Shown here in pieces: positions 17,072 to 26,593 of a stretch of DNA of 64,000 nt. The stretch is from Pseudolactococcus reticulitermitis (GTDB lineage: Bacteria > Bacillota > Bacilli > Lactobacillales > Streptococcaceae): the NCBI RefSeq assembly GCF_002260845.1, contig NZ_BEDT01000005.1:1-64000 (forward strand), in the 5' to 3' direction. Under the pieces are notes generated by a model. That model made no database searches and was not told the origin of the DNA. It saw nothing but the letters and a program-made list of their open reading frames with translations. Both the position numbers and the translations under genes were made by a program. Each line of letters opens with the position of its first letter. Position 1 is the first letter of the stretch.

Positions 17072-18277
17072 ATGCAACATGTGTTTATAATTGGCTCGCG
17101 TGGTTTGCCGGCCCAATATGGTGGCTTTGAGACTTTTGTTGATGAGCTTGTCAAACATCAAAAGAATGAAAATATAAAATATCATGTCGCTTGTCAAAGT
17201 GAAAATTCGGATAGAGCACTACCTGGTGAACATTTTGAATATCTTGGCGCAGATTGTTTTGTAATTAGGGTACCTAAAATCGGTCCGGCGCGCGTGATTG
17301 CCTATGATATTTTGGCAATCAATGCATCGCTTAAATATTGTAAAAAAGAACAAATTGAAGCACCAATTTTTTATATTCTTGGGAATACAGCGGGTGGTTT
17401 AATTGGCCATTATGCTAATAAAATTCATAGACTTGGTGGCAAGTTATTTGTCAATCCAGATGGCTTAGAGTGGAAAAGAACTAAATGGGCAGCACCTGTA
17501 CGTTCGTACCTCAAATTTGCAGAAAAAAAAATGGTACGCTATGCTGATTTGATTATTTCAGATAACACGGGTATCAAAGAATACTTGACTAGCGAATATG
17601 GGCAAGTTAAGTCTGAAGTGATTGCCTATGGTACAGAAAAATTTAAGTCAGATTTGACAGAATCGGAAACGTTAGTCAAATATCAGGTTAAAGATTATTA
17701 TTTGATTGTCGGGCGGTTTGTGCCTGAAAATAATTATGAAACCTTAATTAGAGCTTTTATGAAAAGCTCGATTACACGTGACCTTGTGATCGTTACGAAT
17801 CACGAAGGCAATGCTTATTTTGAAGCATTGCGGGAAAAAACACAATTTGACAAAGATTCACGCATCAAATTTGTTGGGACTGTCTATAATCAAAATGAAT
17901 TGCGATATATTCGTGAGCAAGCTTTTGCCTATTTACATGGTCATGAAGTCGGGGGTACAAACCCGGGCTTACTTGAAGCGATGTGGTCAACAGCTGTCAA
18001 TGTGGTTTTAGGTGTGAATTTCAATCGGACGACAGCAGGTGATTCTGTCATTTATTTCGATAAGAAAAATTTACTGACAACGCTGTCAACGGTTGAAAAC
18101 TTGACGCAAGATGAACGCCAAAGATTACAAGAAAAAGCTCACGAAATCATCGAAGAGAAATACACTTGGGAGCACATATGCTCTCAATATGAGGGGCTTT
18201 TTAGGGCTAGTTCTACTGAGGAGCTTGAGCTTCTAACAAAAATGGAGAACTTAGCCAGGGGTAAAGATGAGAGTTAA
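17072..18277 (+). CDS. rgpA: RgpA-type rhamnosyltransferase (DUF1972 + GT4)
   Basis: The 401-residue enzyme resembles RgpA, which adds an early rhamnose in rhamnan backbone synthesis from dTDP-L-rhamnose. The N-terminal DUF1972 domain is signalled by FIIGSRGLPAQYGGFETFVD (residues 4-23). The C-terminal GT4 domain carries the E-x7-E motif in HEVGGTNPGLLEAM, where the nucleotide sugar binds. It acts at the cytoplasmic membrane face on an undecaprenyl-linked acceptor. It is the first gene after the operon promoter and overlaps rgpB by 11 bp. The exact linkage is inferred from family and position only. Confidence 0.92.
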   Translation: MQHVFIIGSRGLPAQYGGFETFVDELVKHQKNENIKYHVACQSENSDRALPGEHFEYLGADCFVIRVPKIGPARVIAYDILAINASLKYCKKEQIEAPIFYILGNTAGGLIGHYANKIHRLGGKLFVNPDGLEWKRTKWAAPVRSYLKFAEKKMVRYADLIISDNTGIKEYLTSEYGQVKSEVIAYGTEKFKSDLTESETLVKYQVKDYYLIVGRFVPENNYETLIRAFMKSSITRDLVIVTNHEGNAYFEALREKTQFDKDSRIKFVGTVYNQNELRYIREQAFAYLHGHEVGGTNPGLLEAMWSTAVNVVLGVNFNRTTAGDSVIYFDKKNLLTTLSTVENLTQDERQRLQEKAHEIIEEKYTWEHICSQYEGLFRASSTEELELLTKMENLARGKDES

Positions 18278-19208
18278 TATTTTAATGTCAACCTACAACG
18301 GCGAAAAGTTCGTCGCTGAACAGATTGAAAGTATTCAAAAGCAAACCTATACTGACTGGAATTTAATCATTCGAGATGATGGTTCTACTGATAAAACTTG
18401 CGATATTATTGCGGATTTTGTTAGCACAGATAGCCGAATTAAATTAATTCAAGCTGAAAATGTTGGCGTGATTAAATCATTTCATGAACTTGTGGCACAT
18501 AATGTTGAAGCTGACTTCTATTTTTTTGCAGACCAGGATGATTACTGGTTGCCAGAAAAACTGACAGTGATGTTAGAAGAAGCTAACAAGCATGATAATC
18601 GGAAACCGATGATGTATTATTCTGATTTGAAAGTGACTGATAAAGCACTCAATGTCACTTCGAAATCAATGATTCGGAGTCAATCTAATCATGCCAATAA
18701 AAAACTTGTCCAAGAGCTGACTGAAAATACGGTTACTGGCGGTGCTAGCATGATTAATCATGAACTGGCAAAACTCTGGCAGACAACAAATGATGTTATT
18801 ATGCATGATTGGTATTTAGCGCTTGTCGCATCAGCACTTGGCGAGCTGGTTTATATTGATCAACCCACTCATCTTTATCGTCAGCATGATGCCAATGTTT
18901 TGGGCGCAAGAACACTTTCAAAACGCGTAAAAAAATGGTTGCACCCTCACTTATGGTTTGAAAAATATTGGGGGCTTATCACAGCAAGCCAAAAGCAAGC
19001 TCAAAAATTATTGACAGAAAATCTGTCAGCAATGTCAGAGGATAATAAAGCGCTTGTGACCGCCTATGTCAATATTCTGGAGCAACCAAAAACAAAGCGA
19101 CGTCAGATTCTCAACCAATATGATTTACGTAAAAACAAAAATTATCATACCAGTATTTTTCGCACGCTTATCATCACAAAATTTGCATACAAAGGAAAAA
19201 ACAAATGA
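18267..19208 (+). CDS. rgpB: RgpB-type rhamnosyltransferase (GT2)
   Basis: A 313-residue GT2 enzyme. It shows the N-terminal NILMSTYNGEKFVAEQIESI nucleotide-binding start, IIRDDGSTDKT, and DQDDYW, the DXD-type metal site around residues 90-95. The later MHDWYLALVA and LYRQHDANVLGA motifs are typical of RgpB. It likely extends the polyrhamnose chain with dTDP-rhamnose. It overlaps rgpA by 11 bp and rgpC by 4 bp. A close paralogue lies at 34229-35176. Confidence 0.92.
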   Translation: MRVNILMSTYNGEKFVAEQIESIQKQTYTDWNLIIRDDGSTDKTCDIIADFVSTDSRIKLIQAENVGVIKSFHELVAHNVEADFYFFADQDDYWLPEKLTVMLEEANKHDNRKPMMYYSDLKVTDKALNVTSKSMIRSQSNHANKKLVQELTENTVTGGASMINHELAKLWQTTNDVIMHDWYLALVASALGELVYIDQPTHLYRQHDANVLGARTLSKRVKKWLHPHLWFEKYWGLITASQKQAQKLLTENLSAMSEDNKALVTAYVNILEQPKTKRRQILNQYDLRKNKNYHTSIFRTLIITKFAYKGKNK

Positions 19209-20014
19209 ATTTCTTCAGCCGTAGAAATCAAATTCTACTTAAAGAACTTGTCAAAACAGATTTTAAACTAAGATATCAGGGGTCAGTTATTGGCTATTTA
19301 TGGTCAGTTCTGAAACCCATTTTACTTTTTGTTATCATGTATTTGGTTTTTGTACGTTTTATGAGGTTTGGCTCAAGTGTGCCTCATTTTGCTGTGGCGC
19401 TTCTTTTGGGGATTACTGTCTGGAATTTCTTTGGTGAAGCCACAAATGTTGGGATGCTATCAATTGTAAGCAGAGTAGATTTATTAAGAAAGGTTAATTT
19501 TTCTAAGCCTGTCGTTATCTTTTCTGTCGTTACAAATGCTTTGATTAACCTGATTATTTCACTCATCGTTGTTTTTGGCTTTGCAATCATCAATGGTGTT
19601 CCGTTTGGTTGGAATATCATTTTTGTTATACCATTACTTATTGAGTTGATTTTGTTTACCACTGGTCTAGCTTTTATATTGTCAACCCTCTTCGTATATT
19701 TTCGTGATTTAGGTCCGATTTGGGAAGTGGTCATGCAGGCTGGTTTTTATGGGACGCCAATTATTTATCCAGTTACAGAAATTTCTAAAAATCATCTACT
19801 TGTTGCAAAAATTCTCATGCTCAATCCAATGGCTCAAATCATACAAGATTTACGTTATATTTTAACGTTTAGTCATAATACAAACCCAACGCTTTGGCAG
19901 CTTTGGGATTATTCTTGGATTGTCATTATTCCATACCTTATACCAGTCTTTGTTTTCGTTTTCGGGTATTGGTTCTTCATGAAGCATGCGAGTAAGTTTG
20001 CTGAAATCATTTAA
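19205..20014 (+). CDS. rgpC: RgpC polysaccharide ABC transporter permease
   Basis: A 269-residue ABC-2 permease with six hydrophobic segments. It exports the finished rhamnan chain across the cytoplasmic membrane together with RgpD. The N-terminal KELVKTDFKLRYQGSVIGYLWSV region and the NPMAQIIQDLRYIL segment near the end are typical of Wzm/RgpC/TagG permeases. It overlaps rgpB by 4 bp and is 11 bp upstream of rgpD. Confidence 0.95.
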   Translation: MNFFSRRNQILLKELVKTDFKLRYQGSVIGYLWSVLKPILLFVIMYLVFVRFMRFGSSVPHFAVALLLGITVWNFFGEATNVGMLSIVSRVDLLRKVNFSKPVVIFSVVTNALINLIISLIVVFGFAIINGVPFGWNIIFVIPLLIELILFTTGLAFILSTLFVYFRDLGPIWEVVMQAGFYGTPIIYPVTEISKNHLLVAKILMLNPMAQIIQDLRYILTFSHNTNPTLWQLWDYSWIVIIPYLIPVFVFVFGYWFFMKHASKFAEII

Positions 20015-20025
20015 GGAGTAAAAAA

Positions 20026-21207
20026 ATGTCTGAAATTGCAGTAAAAATAGATCATGTCAGTAAATATTTTCGACTCCCGACTGAAAGCTCAACAAGTCTT
20101 CGTACAACGTTAATCAATAGACTGCACGGAGTTAAGGGGTATAAAGAGCAACATGTTTTAAAAGATATTAATTTTAAAGTCGAAAAAGGCGATTTTTTTG
20201 GTATTGTGGGACGAAATGGTTCTGGAAAATCGACACTTTTAAAAATCATTTCGCAAATTTACACACCAGAAAAAGGGAACGTCACGGTTAATGGTAAACT
20301 GGTCAGCTTTATTGAGCTTGGAGTCGGTTTTAATCCAGAATTAACAGGTCGTGAGAATGTCTTCCTAAATGGTGCGATGCTTGGCTTTTCTCAAGAAGAA
20401 ATTGGGGAAATGTATGATGAAATCGTTGAATTTGCTGAACTTAGTGAATTCATGAATCAAAAATTAAAAAATTATTCCAGTGGTATGCAAGTTCGACTGG
20501 CATTTTCAGTTGCCATTAAAGCTAAAGGGGACATCTTAGTCCTTGATGAAGTTCTAGCTGTCGGAGATGAGGCTTTTCAGCGTAAATGTAATGAATTTTT
20601 TGTTGAAACCAAAAAAGATAAATCAAAAACAGTCATTTTAGTTACGCATGATATGAGTGCAGTTCAGCGTTATTGTAATAAGGCTGTTTATATTTCTGAC
20701 GGATATGCCGCTGAAAATACCGATGTGCAACACGTCACAAATCTTTATTCGGCTGATAATTTGAAAGTCACACAACATGCTGAGCATGATGCTTTAGCTG
20801 ATAGAGTTTGGCTAACGACTGAGTCTGAAACTTTATTAACGAAAACAACAGATGAGCTGCCTTTTACCATCCATTTTGAAGCCAATACTGAGCAAACCAA
20901 ATCAGAAGAAAAGCTCTATTTATCATATTTTCTGTATGATGCGACTCGAGGCGGTGCAGCCTATGAATCTCCAGCACAAGAAGTTAAGATTGGGGCAAGT
21001 CTATCTGCGGCAATTCCAATGGCAAACTTTCATAATACAGAATTTCAGCTCGGAGCGACGCTCCGAAAAGACCCATCAGATTGGGAAAATGATAATCCGC
21101 TTTCGCAAACAGAAGTTATCACAGTGACGCAACCTGGCGAAGATATCAGATTTATCTACCGTAATCCAGAAGATAGAGAGGCAGCCAGTCTGCTAAAATC
21201 ACTATAA
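20026..21207 (+). CDS. rgpD: RgpD polysaccharide ABC transporter ATPase
   Basis: A 393-residue Wzt/RgpD-type ATPase. The ATPase domain has Walker A GRNGSGKST (about residues 63-71), signature YSSGMQVRL, Walker B ILVLDEVLAVGD and the switch His in VTHDM. A C-terminal domain of about 140 residues (from 250) is beta-rich and may bind the export substrate, as in Wzt proteins with a carbohydrate-binding tail. GGAG precedes ATG 20026. It pairs with RgpC to export rhamnan. Confidence 0.95.
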   Translation: MSEIAVKIDHVSKYFRLPTESSTSLRTTLINRLHGVKGYKEQHVLKDINFKVEKGDFFGIVGRNGSGKSTLLKIISQIYTPEKGNVTVNGKLVSFIELGVGFNPELTGRENVFLNGAMLGFSQEEIGEMYDEIVEFAELSEFMNQKLKNYSSGMQVRLAFSVAIKAKGDILVLDEVLAVGDEAFQRKCNEFFVETKKDKSKTVILVTHDMSAVQRYCNKAVYISDGYAAENTDVQHVTNLYSADNLKVTQHAEHDALADRVWLTTESETLLTKTTDELPFTIHFEANTEQTKSEEKLYLSYFLYDATRGGAAYESPAQEVKIGASLSAAIPMANFHNTEFQLGATLRKDPSDWENDNPLSQTEVITVTQPGEDIRFIYRNPEDREAASLLKSL

Positions 21208-21236
21208 AAGGATGTGAGGAAAGGAGGGAGCGGACA

Positions 21237-23279
21237 GTGCCAACAAATTTTGAGCGCATGAAATATATTTTGACTAAAAATCCCAAATTACTTATTAAAG
21301 CACCGGGTAAAATTGTGAGAAAAGTCCATCAACATATTCATCCAGCTGCAAGTATACAACTAAAGATAAATAAAAATAAACGCCAAAAGACGCGTCAATT
21401 CAATCAGTACGAAAATCCTAAGCGAGTACTTGTTTATGTTATCTATGAAAATCAACCTCATCTACAAGCTTATAAATTAGGCTTTTTGGAAGCTCTTGCT
21501 AACCTTTCTGATAAAGTTTTGATTGTTTTAAATAGTGCTTTACCTGATGGTGATGTGACTAAACTTGAAAAATATGGGCAAGTTGTGACTCGAGAAAATA
21601 CGGGTTATGATACTGCCGCTTTTCGTCATGGTATTTTGCTATTAAAACATGAATTAACAAATTTTGACGAGCTCCTTTTGGTTAACGATACAAACGTTGG
21701 ACCAATGACAGATTTGTCAGTTGTTTTTCGTAAAATGTCAGCTCAAAAATTAGATTTTTGGGGGATATCTTATGGTGAAAAACAAGTTGATTTCACGGGT
21801 TTTAATCCTTATGGGATCATTCCTGAACACTTGCAGTCATATTTTCTTGTCATTGAAAAAAATATGTTTCAAACGCCTGAATTTTTACAGTATTGGGAAA
21901 ATTTATCCGACACAGATTCTCGAAATAAAGCAATTGGCAAACATGAAACAGTCTTTACTAAATATTTTTCAGATTTAGGTTTTATTCATGGCGCGGTTTC
22001 TGGCAATAATGAAGATTCTGCCATGTATATTCACCCATTAACAATGCTTAAAAAATTTGATGTCCCACTCGTCAAGTACACAGCATTTTCCAATGATACA
22101 GATGATAAGTTTGCTTGGCAAGGATTGGCGCGAAAAACAGAGGTTCCTGAATTAATTGCTTATATTAAGCATGAAACTGATTTCCCGACGGAAGTACTTG
22201 AAGAGGTCATCAATACAATCAAAGACACCCCTCACCCTGAGCATATTTTAATCATTGATGGTGTTGAAAACCAAATTCCCCAATGTACGAGATATCGAGT
22301 GATTAACAAAGCAGAGCAACTTCGAAGTTTTGGTTATACTGTTTGGACTGTTAATGCAAGTGATTTTCAAATGGGATATGCGGAATATGCAAGTCAGATT
22401 ATCATTTATCGGACGCCGTATAGCGAACAGTTTGAAGAATTGATTAAGTTGGCGCGTAAATATCATAAACCTGTCTTCTATGACATTGATGACTTGGTCT
22501 ATGATACAATTTATACAGATCAACTTGATTATGTCAAAACATTGAGTGCAGAAGAGAAGGTAGCATATGACTCGGGCGTAAAAAGCTATGGTAAATTGAT
22601 GGATTTATGTGATGCTTTCATTACCTCAACAACTGATTTGAAAAATGAATTGTTAAAGTTAGGGAAACCCGTCTATCTTAATCAAAATTTGGCAAGCAAA
22701 GAACTGATTTCAATCAGTGAACAGGCTACAGAAGTATCTAAAAAAGATGATCAAAAAGTAAAGATTGGTTATTTTTCAGGGTCAATTACACACAATGAAA
22801 ACTTTAATCTTATCATGCCGACAATTTTACAGATTTTAAAAGAGTTTCCGCAGACAGAGTTACATTTAGTCGGTCATTTAACAATCCCTGACGAAATGAA
22901 GATCTACCAAAAACAACTTGTTAGTCATGATTTTTTAGATTGGATCGATTTACCGACTTTAGTCGCAAAAATGGATATCAACCTTGCACCGCTAGTTGAT
23001 ACCGTTTTTAATCGAGCAAAATCTGAAATTAAATGGCTAGAAGCTGCTCTAGTCGGTGTTCCTACAATAGCAAGCGATATAGGCAGTTTTTCAGAAGCCA
23101 TCATGAATGAACAAACCGGCATTTTGGCAGCGGATGAGCTGTGGTACGAAAAATTGAAAGATTTAGTCGATAACAAGACGAAATTGATCGATTTAGGCAA
23201 TCGTGCTAAAAATAAAGTGATTACTGACTATCAGACGATGTCTCATAAAGATGAATTCATAGAAGTAATTAATGGCTAA
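21237..23279 (+). CDS. RgpF-like rhamnan synthesis protein fused to a GT4-type domain
   Basis: A 680-residue two-domain protein. Residues about 60-340 resemble the rhamnan synthesis F family (VLVYVIYENQPHLQAYKLGF, VTRENTGYDTAAFRHG, DELLLVNDTNVGP). The second half (from about 350) is a GT-B-like glycosyltransferase with RYRVINKAEQLRSFGY, VFYDIDDLVYDT, IGYFSGSITHNENF and the nucleotide-sugar region KSEIKWLEAALVGVP. In many streptococci RgpF is a stand-alone protein, so this is a fusion. The start GTG 21237 has AAGGAGGG 8 nt upstream; the next ATG is at 21258. It closes the rhamnan core set. Confidence 0.88.
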   Translation: MPTNFERMKYILTKNPKLLIKAPGKIVRKVHQHIHPAASIQLKINKNKRQKTRQFNQYENPKRVLVYVIYENQPHLQAYKLGFLEALANLSDKVLIVLNSALPDGDVTKLEKYGQVVTRENTGYDTAAFRHGILLLKHELTNFDELLLVNDTNVGPMTDLSVVFRKMSAQKLDFWGISYGEKQVDFTGFNPYGIIPEHLQSYFLVIEKNMFQTPEFLQYWENLSDTDSRNKAIGKHETVFTKYFSDLGFIHGAVSGNNEDSAMYIHPLTMLKKFDVPLVKYTAFSNDTDDKFAWQGLARKTEVPELIAYIKHETDFPTEVLEEVINTIKDTPHPEHILIIDGVENQIPQCTRYRVINKAEQLRSFGYTVWTVNASDFQMGYAEYASQIIIYRTPYSEQFEELIKLARKYHKPVFYDIDDLVYDTIYTDQLDYVKTLSAEEKVAYDSGVKSYGKLMDLCDAFITSTTDLKNELLKLGKPVYLNQNLASKELISISEQATEVSKKDDQKVKIGYFSGSITHNENFNLIMPTILQILKEFPQTELHLVGHLTIPDEMKIYQKQLVSHDFLDWIDLPTLVAKMDINLAPLVDTVFNRAKSEIKWLEAALVGVPTIASDIGSFSEAIMNEQTGILAADELWYEKLKDLVDNKTKLIDLGNRAKNKVITDYQTMSHKDEFIEVING

Positions 23280-23402
23280 ACAAAGTTAAAGTAGAAATAA
23301 CGAGTACTTATCGAAAAAATATTGGCTTTGTGGATATGTTTTGTGGATTTATCCCTGTTTATCATATTAACGATAAGATTTTGGTTTTCAAAAGGTTAAT
23401 TT

Positions 23403-24641
23403 ATGAAAAATATTTTATTTGTTTCCCCAACAGGTACGCTAGATAATGGGGCTGAAATTTCAATATTTGAGTTGCAAAAGCAACTTAAATCCAAAGGGCA
23501 TCATATTGTCAATGTGACTCAAGCATCGGGAGATAAGCCTTATATGGCCTCTTTCGAGAATGCTGGGATTAAAAATTACATGCTAAATGCGGTTAAGTGG
23601 TGGTGGGAAGACGCACCAGGTTCTATACAAGGAACAGAACGGGAACTTTACCACTATTATCGTGAACATCTTAATAAGATTCAAAAGATTGTTGATGACG
23701 AAAAAATTGATTTAATCGTTACAAATTCGGTCAATATGTTCCAAGGCGCATTAGTCGCAGCAATGAAAAAAATCCCTCACTTTTGGATTATCCATGAGTT
23801 TCCTGAGGGGGAATTTTCGTATTATTTAGATAAAATAGATTTCGTAAATGACTATTCGACAGAAATTTTTGCTGTTCAAGGTCGTTTGCAAGAAAAGCTG
23901 CAAGCATTATTGCCAGAACGTACCATTCACAGTTTTTATCCATATACTCAAATCTCAGATGAGAAACTACAAGTAGGAGATAAAACGCGTCTTATTTCGG
24001 TTGGGCGATTGACGGAACGTAAGAATCAATTGGAATTAATTGAAGCTTATCAGAGATTAGATCAACCGGAAGTTGAAGTGGTGTTAATTGGTAATTTTGA
24101 TAAGGCGTATAAAGAAAAAGTTGTGAGCTATATTAAAGCCAACAAAATCAAAAATGTAATACTTGCTGGACCGCAAGATAAGCCATGGTCATTAGTAACG
24201 GATAAAGATATTTTCATTGGACCGTCAAAAATGGAAACATTTGGTTTAGTTTATGTAGAAGCTTTACTACATGGCGTCCCGAGTATTGTTTCAAGCAACC
24301 CAGGGCATAAGTCAGCATATGATATTTTAGGTTTTGGACAATTTTATGAGGCTGGAAATGTGACGCAACTGACTAACTTAATTTCTGACAACTTAAGAGA
24401 TTTTGATGCCGAAAAACAAAAGAGTTTATCAGTGTTAGAAAATATTAGAGCTTTGTATTCAGTAGAGAATGCCTATCGAGAAGTCATTGCGCTTTTGGAA
24501 GAAGATTTTGAATTAAATTCGCAAAGCATTAGGCATCTGTCTAAGCTATTAACGACTAATGATAACAATTCTGAAAGTTTGACAGCAAGAGTTAAGTACT
24601 TGGTCAAAAATGCGCTCATAAAAATGAGGATATTACGATGA
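23403..24641 (+). CDS. GT4 family glycosyltransferase
   Basis: A 412-residue GT-B fold transferase. The N-terminal half begins NILFVSPTGTLDNGAEISIF. The C-terminal half has SVGRLTERKNQLELIEAY and the E-x7-E motif in METFGLVYVEALLHG. The C-terminal tail (from about 370) is less conserved. It is cytoplasmic or membrane-associated. A 123-bp spacer without a clear promoter precedes it, containing CTTATCG/CGATAAG (23307-23313 and 23371-23377). It overlaps the next gene by 4 bp. The donor and acceptor are unknown. Confidence 0.88.
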   Translation: MKNILFVSPTGTLDNGAEISIFELQKQLKSKGHHIVNVTQASGDKPYMASFENAGIKNYMLNAVKWWWEDAPGSIQGTERELYHYYREHLNKIQKIVDDEKIDLIVTNSVNMFQGALVAAMKKIPHFWIIHEFPEGEFSYYLDKIDFVNDYSTEIFAVQGRLQEKLQALLPERTIHSFYPYTQISDEKLQVGDKTRLISVGRLTERKNQLELIEAYQRLDQPEVEVVLIGNFDKAYKEKVVSYIKANKIKNVILAGPQDKPWSLVTDKDIFIGPSKMETFGLVYVEALLHGVPSIVSSNPGHKSAYDILGFGQFYEAGNVTQLTNLISDNLRDFDAEKQKSLSVLENIRALYSVENAYREVIALLEEDFELNSQSIRHLSKLLTTNDNNSESLTARVKYLVKNALIKMRILR

Positions 24642-25456
24642 AACTAACAGTCTGTCTGGTTGCCTACAGTACAAAATTTACTGAAACTGTAAGTTATAAG
24701 CGGCTAAATGATATGAAAACTTCTGTTAAAGCATCTCTAAATCTCGTTATCTTTGATAATGGGGTGATTGATTTTTCTAGTGAGAAACTGCCAGATGGTT
24801 TCGATTCTGTTCAGTATCATTTTAATCAAGAATCCACAGAACGGGGAACAAGGATTGCTTATCAATATACGCTAACGACAGCAAAAGATGACTGGTTGAT
24901 GTTGTTGGATGACGATACCATGATGACAGAAGACTATATTGGTAAAGTGATTGAAGTGTTAAGTGACCCCAAAGTTGATGCCGTTTGCCCTCAAATTTTT
25001 GATAGAGAAGTCCAAATCTCACCGACATCAAGTGAAACGATTAAGAACTTAAAGTATCCTAAAACAGCTGGGCTTTATCAGGAAGACATCACGGGTATTT
25101 CTAGCGGGCTTGTACTATCAAAGCAATTTATGGTAAAAATTGGTGGGTTTACTAAAGAATTCCCGCTAGACTATTTAGATCATTGGATTTTTTGGCAACT
25201 CAGAAAGCATCATCAAGTGATTCAAGTGATGGATGAAAAAATCTCTCATCAACTATCCGTACAACATTTAGAAGCATTATCCAAATCAAGATTTGTTAAA
25301 ATTTTTACGGCAGAGTATGACTACTACAAAACCTATCAACCCGCGCAACTCTATCAAATCAAGAAGAAATATGGTAAAATGATAGTTAAAGGTTGGCTTA
25401 ATAGAGATGTTTTTGCTGCGAAAGCACTCATAAAAATAATACTAGGAAAGAAATAA
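24638..25456 (+). CDS. GT2 family glycosyltransferase
   Basis: A 272-residue GT2-like enzyme. The N-terminus KLTVCLVAYSTKFTETVS is a variant Rossmann start. The metal-binding motif is MLLDDDTMM (about residues 88-96), with PKTAGLYQEDITGISSGLVLS later. The C-terminal YDYYKTYQPAQLYQIKKKYGK segment is basic and may touch the membrane. It overlaps the upstream gene (ATGA) and is 1 bp from the next. It probably adds one sugar to a lipid-linked intermediate; the sugar is unknown. Confidence 0.83.
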   Translation: MKLTVCLVAYSTKFTETVSYKRLNDMKTSVKASLNLVIFDNGVIDFSSEKLPDGFDSVQYHFNQESTERGTRIAYQYTLTTAKDDWLMLLDDDTMMTEDYIGKVIEVLSDPKVDAVCPQIFDREVQISPTSSETIKNLKYPKTAGLYQEDITGISSGLVLSKQFMVKIGGFTKEFPLDYLDHWIFWQLRKHHQVIQVMDEKISHQLSVQHLEALSKSRFVKIFTAEYDYYKTYQPAQLYQIKKKYGKMIVKGWLNRDVFAAKALIKIILGKK

Positions 25457-25457
25457 A

Positions 25458-26186
25458 ATGGTAGAACCGAAAATATTATTAATTATACCAGCTTATAATG
25501 AGTCCGAGGGAATTGCGCAAGTTGTTCGAAAAGTTGACCAATATCGCCAAAAATCAGAATATAAGATTGATTATATTCTGATTAATGACGGCTCTACGGA
25601 TAACGAAGAAGAAATCCTTAGAAAAAATGAGATTAATCACATCGAATTAATTCAAAATCTAGGTATTGGTGGTGCGGTTCAGACGGGCTATAAGTATGCT
25701 TTAGAGAGAGAATATGATGTTGCTATCCAGTATGATGGCGATGGGCAACATGATATTGAAAGTCTTCCTAGTCTAGTTGAGCCGCTCTTGCGTGGCGAGG
25801 CTGACTTCACCGTAGGCTCACGTTTCCTAGAGGAGAGTAATTCAGAATTTCAGTCTTCGATTACGAGACAAATCGGTATTAGAATTTTATCCGCTCTAAT
25901 TTATATGACTTCAAAAATTAGAATAAAGGACGTTACAAGCGGCTACCGAGCAGCCAATAAAAAAGTCATTTCACAGTTTGTTAATCGGTATCCAAGCCAA
26001 TATCCAGAACCTGAAACTTACATGCACTTATTTGCAAAAGACATCCGTGTCAAAGAAGTTGGGGTACGTATGTTTGAAAGAGAGACGGGAACGTCGAGTA
26101 TCAATTTATTTAAAGGCATGAACTATATGGTAAGTGTCTCTCTCGCGATACTTTTTTCTGCAATCTTGGGAGGGAAGAAATCATGA
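25458..26186 (+). CDS. DPM1-like GT2 (polyprenyl-phosphate glycosyltransferase type)
   Basis: A 242-residue GT2 of the dolichol-phosphate-mannose-synthase subgroup. It shows LLIIPAYNESEGIAQVV, ILINDGSTDNEE, IGGAVQTGYKYAL, YDGDGQHD (metal-binding) and VGSRFLEES. Such enzymes load a sugar on undecaprenyl phosphate at the inner membrane face. The donor is then used outside by GT-C enzymes. There are no clear C-terminal transmembrane pairs. It overlaps the DUF2304 gene by 4 bp, and these two are a recurrent pair in surface-polysaccharide loci. Confidence 0.88.
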   Translation: MVEPKILLIIPAYNESEGIAQVVRKVDQYRQKSEYKIDYILINDGSTDNEEEILRKNEINHIELIQNLGIGGAVQTGYKYALEREYDVAIQYDGDGQHDIESLPSLVEPLLRGEADFTVGSRFLEESNSEFQSSITRQIGIRILSALIYMTSKIRIKDVTSGYRAANKKVISQFVNRYPSQYPEPETYMHLFAKDIRVKEVGVRMFERETGTSSINLFKGMNYMVSVSLAILFSAILGGKKS

Positions 26187-26593
26187 TGCCATTACCCTTA
26201 AGAATTATAGCCATTATATTGGCCGTTCTTTTTTTCATTTATACCATCCGGCTTATTCGCAAAAATATAGCTGAAGTTCGCCACATGCTTAAGTGGTTTA
26301 TTCTTGCATTAGTCATCCTATTTGGTGCACTCTTCTCGGAACTTGCATCAAAAATCGCTAATGCAGTCGGTGTGAAAACATTAACTTCTTTTGCACTTTT
26401 TGTATTAGTTGGTATGCTGATCATGATTTCGTTACGGTATCAAATTTCTTTAATCTCAGCTGAAAAGCAAATTAAGACTTTAATTCAAGAGATTTCGATA
26501 TTGCGTAAGGATATGAAAGATGCTGAATTAGATCAAAGTGAAAAACAAGAAAAAGTCAATCAAGCAACTAAGAATTTGGAGCAAAATAATTAA
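26183..26593 (+). CDS. DUF2304 family membrane protein
   Basis: A 136-residue protein with three hydrophobic segments (about residues 4-22, 35-55 and 65-85) and a C-terminal coiled coil rich in Glu, Lys and Gln (about 90-136). This layout fits DUF2304. Members lie next to DPM1-like GT2 enzymes, as here. A role as membrane partner or anchor for that enzyme is inferred. The next gene begins directly after the stop codon. Confidence 0.82.
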   Translation: MMPLPLRIIAIILAVLFFIYTIRLIRKNIAEVRHMLKWFILALVILFGALFSELASKIANAVGVKTLTSFALFVLVGMLIMISLRYQISLISAEKQIKTLIQEISILRKDMKDAELDQSEKQEKVNQATKNLEQNN

